36,083 bases of DNA from Rhizobiales bacterium Ga0077524 (GTDB lineage: Bacteria; Pseudomonadota; Alphaproteobacteria; Rhizobiales; Hyphomicrobiaceae): assembly GCA_001464755.1 (NCBI GenBank), contig LNDR01000394.1, positions 1-36,083 of the forward strand, written 5' to 3'. The notes under the pieces were generated by a model that was given only the letters and a program-made list of their open reading frames with translations, had not been told where the DNA came from and did no database searches. This document shows positions 30,099 to 36,083 of the stretch, one piece after another; positions within the stretch are counted from its first letter, which is position 1, and each line of letters begins with the position of its first letter. The position numbers and the translations under genes are program-made.

Positions 30099-31163
30099 GT
30101 GCGCGCCTTGCAGTTCCACGAGACCGGTCAGCCGCTCCGCGTCATCGAGCAGCCTTCGCCCGAGCCCGGCCCTGGCGAGGTGATTGTGAAGGTGGCCTAC
30201 TGCGGCATCTGTGGCTCGGATGTGCACGCAACCGAGGCGAGCGCGTCCCAGGTCGGACGGGGAACCGTGCTCGGTCACGAGTTCTCCGGCGAAGTGGCAG
30301 CATCCTGCGATCCGGACTGGACCCCTGGCGACCGGGTCATCGCTGTGCCTCTGAAACCGTGCGACGAGTGCCGCTCCCTCGGCGCATGCAAGGATGGGCT
30401 CGGCATTCTCTGCCCCAGCAACCGCATCATCGGTATGTCCCCTGAGGCACCCGGCGGCTATGCCGAGTTCGTGCGCATCCATGGTCGTCAGCTGCTTCGA
30501 GTGCCCGAGGCAATCACGCTCGATGCTGCCGCGCTGGCCGAGCCGCTGGCCGTTGGCGCCCATGCCGTGCGCCTTGCCGGACAACTCCTGGGGCGCCGCG
30601 TGCTCGTCATCGGGGCTGGCCCGATCGGGCTCGCGACCACCGCCTTCGCGCGGCGGGCTGGCGCCCGAGACGTGGTGGTCAGTGAGCTGGACGCGACACG
30701 GCGGGAGCGCGCACTGCGTCTCGGTGCCAGCGCCCTTGTCGATCCGGCCAAAAGTTCAGTCGCAGCAGCGTTTGGCGACATCGCGGGCGGCCCTCCGGAC
30801 GTCGTCTTCGAGTGCGTCGGCGTTCCGGGCGTACTGGCGCAATGTATCGACGTGGCCGGCATTCGTGGGCGCATCGTGGTCGTCGGCGTCTGCCGCCACG
30901 AGGACCGCATCCTGCCGCGCGCCGCGATCCGCAAGGAGCTTTTGCTGCAATTCGTGCTAGGCTACACGCCCGAGGATTTTCAGCTCTCGCTCGACCTGCT
31001 GGGCTCTGCCAGCTTCGAAGCTGGCGCCATGATCACGGGCCGCGTCACGTTCGATGAACTGCCCGACGTGTTCGAGAGACTCCGCCATCCGAACGCACAC
31101 GGCAAAGTGCTGCTCGAGCCCTTCGCACGACGCAACGAAATCACGACCTCAACCAGGAGATAG
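30099..31163 (+). CDS. Zinc-dependent medium-chain alcohol dehydrogenase (threonine/sorbitol DH-like)
   Basis: This 354-residue MDR protein has the catalytic-zinc Cys and His (YCGICGSDVH near residue 35, VLGHEFSGEV near residue 57). It has a four-Cys structural-zinc lobe (CDECRSLGACKDGLGILC) and a Rossmann motif, VIGAGPIGLA, near residue 171. SELDATRR after beta-2 suggests NAD. The substrate is probably a polyol, sugar acid or hydroxy acid. It starts at GTG 30099. Two bases separate its stop from the next ATG, so it forms an operon with the CRYL1-like dehydrogenase and perhaps the genes beyond it. Confidence 0.9.
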   Translation: MRALQFHETGQPLRVIEQPSPEPGPGEVIVKVAYCGICGSDVHATEASASQVGRGTVLGHEFSGEVAASCDPDWTPGDRVIAVPLKPCDECRSLGACKDGLGILCPSNRIIGMSPEAPGGYAEFVRIHGRQLLRVPEAITLDAAALAEPLAVGAHAVRLAGQLLGRRVLVIGAGPIGLATTAFARRAGARDVVVSELDATRRERALRLGASALVDPAKSSVAAAFGDIAGGPPDVVFECVGVPGVLAQCIDVAGIRGRIVVVGVCRHEDRILPRAAIRKELLLQFVLGYTPEDFQLSLDLLGSASFEAGAMITGRVTFDELPDVFERLRHPNAHGKVLLEPFARRNEITTSTRR

Positions 31164-31165
31164 CA

Positions 31166-32104
31166 ATGCCGACAGTCGGCCTCGTCGGGGTGGGCCTCAT
31201 CGGCCGCGCATGGGCGAACGTCTTCAGCCGTGCGGGCTGGAACGTGAAGTGCTGGGACGCCAATGCGGAGGCGACGGCAAATGCGCCGAAGCTCGTGGCG
31301 CAGAGCTTGCAGGATCTCGCGGTTCACGGCCTTGTCGACGATCCTGAGGCAGCGGCACGGCGCATAGCGCCGGTCGGCACGCTCGCCGAAGCCGTTACCG
31401 GCGTCGACCTCGTGCAGGAGTCGGGCCCGGAGACGATCGAGGCCAAGATCGCCATCTGGCAGCAGCTCGACGCGGCTGCGGCGCCCGAAACGATCCTCGC
31501 TTCATCGTCCTCGGCCATCGTTGCCTCGCGTTTCACCGAAGCGCTCAAGGGGCGTCACCGCTGCCTCATCGCCCACCCCGTGAACCCTCCCCACGTCGTG
31601 CCGGTGGTCGAGCTCTCACCCGCCCCGTGGACCGACCCTGCCGTGGTCAAGCGCGCGCGCTCCATCTACGAAAGCATCGGCCAGGTGCCGATGGAGCTCA
31701 AGAAAGAGATAGACGGCTTCATCCTCAACCGCATGCAAGCCGTGCTGCTGGCGGAAGCGTTCCGGCTCGTCTCCGAGGGCTACTGCTCGGCGGAGGACCT
31801 CGACAAGACCATCGCGCATGGCCTCGGCCTGCGCTGGAGCTTCATGGGACCGTTCGAGACCATCGAGATGAATGCGCCGGGCGGCATTCCCGACTATTGC
31901 GCACGGTTCGGCGGCGCCTGGGCCTCGCTGGCGGGGCGGCCCTATGAGCCGGACGTGCTCGGCCCCGAGAATGTCGCCCGCGTCATGGCGAGCTGGGGCG
32001 GCACGCCATCTGCCGAGGACATCGCCAAGAAGAGCCGCTGGCGCGACGAGCGCCTGGCGGCCCTGGCCGCTCACAAGAAAGCTCAGAAGGCATATAACGG
32101 CTGA
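31166..32104 (+). CDS. 3-hydroxyacyl-CoA dehydrogenase-like NAD enzyme (L-gulonate 3-dehydrogenase/CRYL1 or carnitine DH type)
   Basis: This 312-residue protein has an N-terminal NAD domain, VGLVGVGLIGRAWANVFSRA, with WDAN after beta-2. It also has LASSSSAIVAS, the catalytic His in LIAHPVNPPHVVPVVEL (near residue 136), and KEIDGFILNRMQAVLLAEAFRLV. This is the lambda-crystallin/L-gulonate 3-dehydrogenase branch, which oxidises free 3-hydroxy acids rather than CoA esters. Carnitine 3-dehydrogenase belongs to the same branch. The product, a 3-oxo acid, is the natural substrate class of the BKACE enzyme encoded 506 bases downstream. AGGAGA lies 5 bases before the ATG. Confidence 0.88.
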   Translation: MPTVGLVGVGLIGRAWANVFSRAGWNVKCWDANAEATANAPKLVAQSLQDLAVHGLVDDPEAAARRIAPVGTLAEAVTGVDLVQESGPETIEAKIAIWQQLDAAAAPETILASSSSAIVASRFTEALKGRHRCLIAHPVNPPHVVPVVELSPAPWTDPAVVKRARSIYESIGQVPMELKKEIDGFILNRMQAVLLAEAFRLVSEGYCSAEDLDKTIAHGLGLRWSFMGPFETIEMNAPGGIPDYCARFGGAWASLAGRPYEPDVLGPENVARVMASWGGTPSAEDIAKKSRWRDERLAALAAHKKAQKAYNG

Positions 32105-32139
32105 ACGACGGTGGTGCCTGGTTTCAGCCTGATACCGAG

Positions 32140-32487
32140 ATGCCTGACGGCGAGCCCCGCATGAGCGAACGACAGAGCGGCAACACAGCTGACAAGGCGC
32201 TTTTGATTGCCGTTGCGGTAGCACTCGTGGGTTATCTGCCGGCGACAGCGACCTATGGTCTGGTGATGGGGTGGATCAGTCCAATGCGTCACCCGGAGGA
32301 GGCCATGGGACGCGGGCTCGAGGCGATCTTCATCGGCGGTCCCATCGGCACCCTGTGCCTGGCCGTCGCGACGGGTTGGCTTGTCTATCGAAGCAAAGAT
32401 CCACCAGCGACCCGGTTTGCGATCGCGGCCGTCGGTGGCTTGGCTCTCGTCTCGGTGGCGATCTTGAGATGGGAAAATCTGCTCTGA
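32140..32487 (+). CDS. Small hypothetical membrane protein
   Basis: This protein has 115 residues from ATG 32140, or 108 from ATG 32161 (MSERQSGN); neither start has a clear ribosome binding site. There are three hydrophobic segments: ALLIAVAVALVGYLPATATY, AIFIGGPIGTLCLAVATGWL, and FAIAAVGGLALVSVAIL. Short basic or acidic loops lie between them. I do not recognise the family. It sits between the CRYL1-like dehydrogenase and BKACE genes on the same strand, so it may be co-transcribed, but a transport role cannot be claimed. Confidence 0.6.
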   Translation: MPDGEPRMSERQSGNTADKALLIAVAVALVGYLPATATYGLVMGWISPMRHPEEAMGRGLEAIFIGGPIGTLCLAVATGWLVYRSKDPPATRFAIAAVGGLALVSVAILRWENLL

Positions 32488-32610
32488 CGGCGGCGACCCG
32501 GCACGATCGGTGCGAGTAGGCAGCGTCGTCGACTGGTGCCGCGGGAGGCGTTAAGTGTCATCTTGCGATCGGACAGCGGTCAAACTTCGAGACGAACGGA
32601 AACCAGGACA

Positions 32611-33552
32611 ATGGCCAAGACGACCAAAAAGCGCAAAGTCATGATCACCTGTGCGGTGACGGGCTCGATCCACACGCCGTCGATGTCACCGCACCTGCCG
32701 ATCACGCCCGAGGAAATCGCGGACGCGGCCGTCGGTGCGGCGGAAGCCGGTGCCGCGCTCGTCCATGTGCATGCGCGGAATCCGCAGAATGGGTTGCCTG
32801 ATCAGAGCCCCGAGGCTTTCGGCAAGTTCCTCAAGGTGATCAAACAGCGCTCGTCCGCCGTGATCAACATCACCACCGGCGGCGCGCCGACGATGTCGAT
32901 CGAGGAGCGTTTGAAGCCTTGCGCCGTGTTCAAGCCCGAGGTTGCCTCGCTCAATATGGGCTCGATGAACTTCGGCCTCTACCCAATGCTCGAGCGCCAG
33001 AAGGAGTTCAAGTACGACTGGGAGAAGCCCTACCTCGAGGGCTCGCGCGACCGCATCTTCAAGAACACGTTCACCGACATCGAGATGATCCTGACATCGT
33101 GCGCCGAGAACGGTACGCGCTTCGAGATCGAGTGCTACGATATCGGGCATCTCTACACGCTGCGCCACTTCGCCGACCGTGGCATCGTCAAGCCGCCGTT
33201 CTTCATTCAATCGGTGTTCGGCATCCTGGGTGGCATCGGCCCGCACCCGGAGGACGTGCAGCACATGAAGCGCACGGCGGACCGGCTGTTCGGCGATGAG
33301 TACCAGTGGAGCGTGCTCGGCGCCGGCCGCAACCAGCTTCCAATCGCAGCGCAAGCGATCGCGCTGGGCGGCAACGTGCGCGTCGGCATGGAGGACTCGC
33401 TCTGGTCTGGTCCGGGCAAGCTGGCCAAGTCCAACGCCGAGCAGGTCAAGCTGGCACGCCAGATGATCGAGGCGCTCGGCCTCGAGGTGGCGACGCCCGA
33501 GGACGCACGCGAGTTGCTCGAACTCAAGGGCGCCGACCGCGTGGAGTTCTGA
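32611..33552 (+). CDS. BKACE-family beta-keto acid cleavage enzyme (3-keto-5-aminohexanoate cleavage protein family, DUF849)
   Basis: This 313-residue protein starts at ATG 32611 (an upstream frame to 32536 lacks signals). It has the DUF849/BKACE TIM-barrel pattern: MITCAVTGSIHTPSMSPHLP, ALVHVHARNPQNGLPDQS with the two zinc-binding His, INITTGGAPTMS, VASLNMGSMNFGLYP, GIGPHPEDVQHMKRTADRL, and GGNVRVGMEDSLW. BKACE enzymes react a beta-keto acid with acetyl-CoA to give acetoacetate plus a new CoA ester. The variable specificity pocket cannot be read by eye. Coupled with the upstream 3-hydroxy-acid dehydrogenase, it would finish a dehydrogenation and C-C cleavage route. Confidence 0.9.
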   Translation: MAKTTKKRKVMITCAVTGSIHTPSMSPHLPITPEEIADAAVGAAEAGAALVHVHARNPQNGLPDQSPEAFGKFLKVIKQRSSAVINITTGGAPTMSIEERLKPCAVFKPEVASLNMGSMNFGLYPMLERQKEFKYDWEKPYLEGSRDRIFKNTFTDIEMILTSCAENGTRFEIECYDIGHLYTLRHFADRGIVKPPFFIQSVFGILGGIGPHPEDVQHMKRTADRLFGDEYQWSVLGAGRNQLPIAAQAIALGGNVRVGMEDSLWSGPGKLAKSNAEQVKLARQMIEALGLEVATPEDARELLELKGADRVEF

Positions 33553-33679
33553 ACCCTTCCCCGTGTGTTCGGGTTGCCGTTGGCCGTTGCGTTCATGGGG
33601 CGACCTCCGCACTGCGGGGGCGCCTGCATGAACTGCGGTTTGACTGGGCGCGATCCAGGTGGCCGGCCGGGGGTGATGC

Positions 33680-34378
33680 TTAGCGCATCACCACGGCGAC
33701 CTGCTTGAACGAGTAGCCGATGTAGTCGTAGGCCTTGGCCGTGCGCGCGACGAACTCGCGGAACGCCTTGTGCTCGTGCGTCTGCCAAGCCGGATAATTG
33801 AAGTACTCGTCGAAGACGATAACCGTGCCGGGGACGATGCGGTCGCCCAGGTGCTCGAAGATGCAGGCGGTCGAGGAGTAGAGATCGCAGTCGACGTGCA
33901 GGAAGGCCACGGGCCCCGGGTTGGCGGCGATGAACTTGGGCAGGCTGTCCGAGAACCAGCCGGCATGCAGCCGCACGTTCTTAGGCACCTTCGGCAGCTT
34001 GCCGCCGCGATTGAAGTAGCCGGCTTCCATCGTGTTTCCGGACCAGCCCTCTGGCAGCCCCTCGAAGCTGTCGAAGCCGTCGATGGTGCGCTTCGGCATG
34101 CGCTTGGCGATGTAGGAGATCGAGCCGCCCTCGTTGACGCCGAACTCGGCGACGAGGCCGTCGAGCGTCACCTGCTTCAGGGCGTAGTCCATCAGCTCGC
34201 GCGGCGTGTCGAAGGCCAGCGCCGACGGCATCTCTGCGGTGATGAAATCGAGCGTCTCGGCGAGCGCGCGCTGCTGCAGCGCCCGGTAGGGGTGGAACGT
34301 CGAATAGTCGAGCGGCAGCTGGACGAACATCATCGCCTTCTGCACGAGGGACTTCAGGGGGTAGTTGGCGATGAACAT
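33680..34378 (-). CDS. TylF/MycF-type class I SAM-dependent O-methyltransferase
   Basis: This 232-residue protein has the TylF family pattern. VAEFGVNEGGSISYIAKRMP is the SAM-binding loop near residue 75, followed by IDGFDSFEGLPEGWSG. The metal and catalytic Asp residues lie in FLHVDCDLYSST (near residue 159) and VIVFDEYFNYPAW (near residue 185). Family members methylate sugar hydroxyls of macrolides and surface polysaccharides. It is the last gene of a leftward operon with GtrA (22-base gap) and the FAD enzyme, which suggests O-methylation of a cell-surface glycan. Confidence 0.88.
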   Translation of the reverse strand: MFIANYPLKSLVQKAMMFVQLPLDYSTFHPYRALQQRALAETLDFITAEMPSALAFDTPRELMDYALKQVTLDGLVAEFGVNEGGSISYIAKRMPKRTIDGFDSFEGLPEGWSGNTMEAGYFNRGGKLPKVPKNVRLHAGWFSDSLPKFIAANPGPVAFLHVDCDLYSSTACIFEHLGDRIVPGTVIVFDEYFNYPAWQTHEHKAFREFVARTAKAYDYIGYSFKQVAVVMR

Positions 34379-34400
34379 GGCGAAACCTTCCTGGTCGGCC

Positions 34401-34880
34401 TCACGCGCGCTCGGGCGCCGGAGCGTTGAAGACGAAGACGCGGAGCGCGGTGAAGACGGTTACGAACGAGAAGCCGGTTGCGACGAGCTTGGCGAGCAGG
34501 GGGTGCAAGCCCATTACGTCGGCGAGAAGACCCACCGTCGCCACGGTCACGACGAGGCCGGTTCCACCCGCGACGAAGAACTTGCCAAGGACGGGCGCCT
34601 CGGCCGCGATGCCGCGGGCGCGGAGCCGACCGGCGAAGACGATGCGCGAAGAGAGTGCATAGTGGACCACGACGCCGCAGACGTAGCCGCCTGCAGCCGC
34701 GAGTGCCGCGACCTCGAGGACCTTGAAGAGCGACCAGTAGATGGCGACGTCGACAATCAGCGCGGTGCCGCTGACGGCCAGATAGCCGATCAGCTGGCGT
34801 GCGATCGGACGCAGCCGCTCCGGCACGATGCGGAGGACCGCATCGAGCGGAGCCAGCAGCGTGTCGAGCGCGAAGGTCAT
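34401..34880 (-). CDS. GtrA-family membrane protein
   Basis: This 159-residue protein has four hydrophobic segments. They include LIGYLAVSGTALIVDVAIYWSLF and a span around AAAGGYVCGVVVHYALSSRIVF, whose R-x-x-F end is typical of GtrA. A further span is FFVAGGTGLVVTVATVGLLADVMGL, and the last is a C-terminal ATGFSFVTVFTALRVFVF. GtrA proteins are thought to move undecaprenyl-linked sugars across the inner membrane or to assist such glycosyltransfer. It overlaps the upstream FAD-enzyme gene by four bases (ATGA), so translation is coupled. Confidence 0.9.
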   Translation of the reverse strand: MTFALDTLLAPLDAVLRIVPERLRPIARQLIGYLAVSGTALIVDVAIYWSLFKVLEVAALAAAGGYVCGVVVHYALSSRIVFAGRLRARGIAAEAPVLGKFFVAGGTGLVVTVATVGLLADVMGLHPLLAKLVATGFSFVTVFTALRVFVFNAPAPERA

Positions 34881-36083
34881 GCCACCTTACCGACCGGGCG
34901 CGGCACAAGGCGGACGCTCTTCAGGGCCTCGTTGGCACCGGAAGCGCCAGCCTCGTGGTACTCTGCGTCCTCGTTGACGTTCCAGATGTCGAACTGATCC
35001 TTGCCGGCCATGATGTTCTTGACCGTCAGCATGGCGGTCATCATGGCGTGATCCTGGTTGTTGTACTTATGCATGCCGTTGCGGCCGACCAGATGCAGGC
35101 GCGGGTAGTTGGCGGTGATGTCCTCGCGGATGGTGTCGACGTTGAAACGATAGGAGTCGTCGTAGACCGGGTAGGCCTTCTTCTGGCGCACGACGCAGCC
35201 ATCCTTGATGTCGTTCCAGGTGGCGAGGCCGATCTGCTCGAGCTCTTTCTTGGCGAGGCCGATGAGCTCGCCGTCGCTGGCGCCCCACAGGCCGTCACCT
35301 TCGAAGCAGAAATACTCGAGGCCGAGGCAGGCGAGGTTCTCGTCCGGCACCATCTCCGGCGACCAGGAGCGGAAGTTCTGGATGCGCCCCACCTTCACGG
35401 AGGGCTCGTGGATGTAGATCCAGTTGTCGGGGAAGAGGTCGGGCTTGTCGACGATCAGCGCCACGGTGATGAAATCGCGATAGCGCAGCTTGTCGGCGGC
35501 AGGCAAGGAAACCGGCGTCGGAGCGATGGAGTGCATCAACTCGCGGATCGGAGCCGACGAGATGACGTCGCGGGCCGTGAACGTGCGGACAGTGCCGTCT
35601 GTCGTCTCGGCGGTGATGGTCCAGATCCCGGCCTTGGCGTCGTGGACGAGGCTCGTCAGGGTGGTGCCCATATGGATGACGCCACCCTGCGCGCGCGTTT
35701 TGGCGGCGGCGGCGTCCCACATCATACCGGGGCCCTTGCGGGGGTACTGGAAGCTCTCGATAAGGGTCTTGATGACCTCGCCGTCGTGCGCCTTGGTGCC
35801 GTCCTTGAAGCCCTTCGGCGCGATCGAGTTCCTGAGCGCGTTGGCCATGGCGCTCCAAAGGTCGAGACCCTTGATGCGCTGGGCCGCCCAGTCGGCGGAG
35901 ATGTCGTCGCAGCTCATGCCCCACACCTTCTCGGTGTAGGTCTTGAAGAAGATCGAGAACAGGCGTTCGCCGAACTGGTTCGCAACCCACTCGTGGAAGG
36001 TCACCGGCTTCTCGTTCGGGAAGGCCTGCTTGTACATGAAGGAGAGGACGCAGAGGCCCGACTCGACGACGCCGAGGTTGTTC
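34877..36083 (-). CDS. FAD-dependent amine-oxidase/UDP-galactopyranose mutase-like enzyme (N-terminus beyond the window)
   Basis: The frame runs off the right edge, reading NNLGVVESGLCVLSFMYKQAFP across the apparent internal Met at 36037. The N-terminal FAD-binding GxGxxG is therefore outside the window. Visible parts are HEWVANQFGERLFSIFFKTYTEKVWG, YPRKGPGMMWDAAAAKT, a DVISSAPIRELM segment, and the C-terminal FAD-contacting HLVGRNGMHKYNNQDHAMMTAM. The pattern fits the protoporphyrinogen-oxidase/UGM-like group often found with glycosyltransferases. A role in making a modified sugar or lipid carrier for surface glycans is inferred from GtrA and the methyltransferase downstream. Confidence 0.85.
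   Translation of the reverse strand, partial: NNLGVVESGLCVLSFMYKQAFPNEKPVTFHEWVANQFGERLFSIFFKTYTEKVWGMSCDDISADWAAQRIKGLDLWSAMANALRNSIAPKGFKDGTKAHDGEVIKTLIESFQYPRKGPGMMWDAAAAKTRAQGGVIHMGTTLTSLVHDAKAGIWTITAETTDGTVRTFTARDVISSAPIRELMHSIAPTPVSLPAADKLRYRDFITVALIVDKPDLFPDNWIYIHEPSVKVGRIQNFRSWSPEMVPDENLACLGLEYFCFEGDGLWGASDGELIGLAKKELEQIGLATWNDIKDGCVVRQKKAYPVYDDSYRFNVDTIREDITANYPRLHLVGRNGMHKYNNQDHAMMTAMLTVKNIMAGKDQFDIWNVNEDAEYHEAGASGANEALKSVRLVPRPVGKVA

Noticed and set aside
33672-33692. Palindrome ggtgatgc / gcatcacc as a regulatory site
   Set aside because: It covers the stop codon and last codons of the methyltransferase gene; short and explained by coding sequence.

Overview
The window reads as a chromosomal segment of a high-GC alphaproteobacterium, most likely order Hyphomicrobiales. 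The pointers are a DUF992 protein, a Tim44-like/MltA/Smr gene run divergent from fxsA, a consensus CtrA box, and GANTC (CcrM) sites in gene-free DNA. I saw no tRNA, rRNA or CRISPR array. The only mobile DNA is the end of an IS3-family element at the left edge. All calls come from reading motifs, without database searches.

Layout. (1) 1-226: the IS3-type transposase C-terminus and end abut a 5'-truncated DCC (DUF393) thiol-oxidoreductase gene. That gene is still joined by a GTGA overlap to a saccharopine-dehydrogenase-like/DUF4166 gene. (2) 1.9-4.0 kb: an LLM-class oxidoreductase and a TorF-type porin, separated by a strong terminator. (3) 4.3-5.4 kb: a PTR1/FolM-like reductase and FolB, both pterin/folate genes. 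(4) 5.6-8.2 kb: two tandem secreted glucosaminidase-domain paralogues behind a CtrA box with an adjacent GANTC site. (5) 8.4-9.9 kb: an SLC13/DASS transporter. (6) 9.9-11.56 kb: mostly non-genic DNA. It holds a small unknown gene with a highly structured possible RNA leader, a strand-asymmetric repeat tract, and a GANTC cluster with one perfect DnaA box. (7) 11.56-17.7 kb: envelope genes dsbB, dedA, smr, mltA, tim44-like, then fxsA and a solitary SPFH protein. (8) 17.7-19.8 kb: an HDAC-family deacetylase, a 16-cysteine secreted protein and DUF992.

(9) 19.8-33.6 kb: an accessory-looking catabolic cluster. It holds a GST, a D(-)-tartrate dehydratase-like enolase-superfamily enzyme, a split UxaA-family lyase (SuyA/SuyB-like), an SMP-30 lactonase and a RutA-like flavin monooxygenase. 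It also holds two SDRs, a 2-keto-4-pentenoate hydratase-like protein, an ICL/PEP-mutase family protein with an altered active site, a PAS-only protein, a zinc alcohol dehydrogenase, a CRYL1-like 3-hydroxyacid dehydrogenase and a BKACE condensing/cleaving enzyme. The set suits oxidation, dehydration and C-C cleavage of hydroxy-, sugar- or sulfo-acids. No transporter or DNA-binding regulator lies within it. (10) 33.7-36.1 kb: a TylF-type methyltransferase, GtrA and an FAD amine-oxidase/UDP-galactopyranose-mutase-like enzyme (cut by the window end) form a probable cell-surface glycan operon.

The most novel items are the structured RNA candidate at 10259-10435, the CtrA/GANTC-marked tandem wall-hydrolase pair with a shared unnamed C-terminal domain, the in-register repeat tract at 10.6-11.1 kb, and the ICL/PEPM protein lacking canonical catalytic residues.
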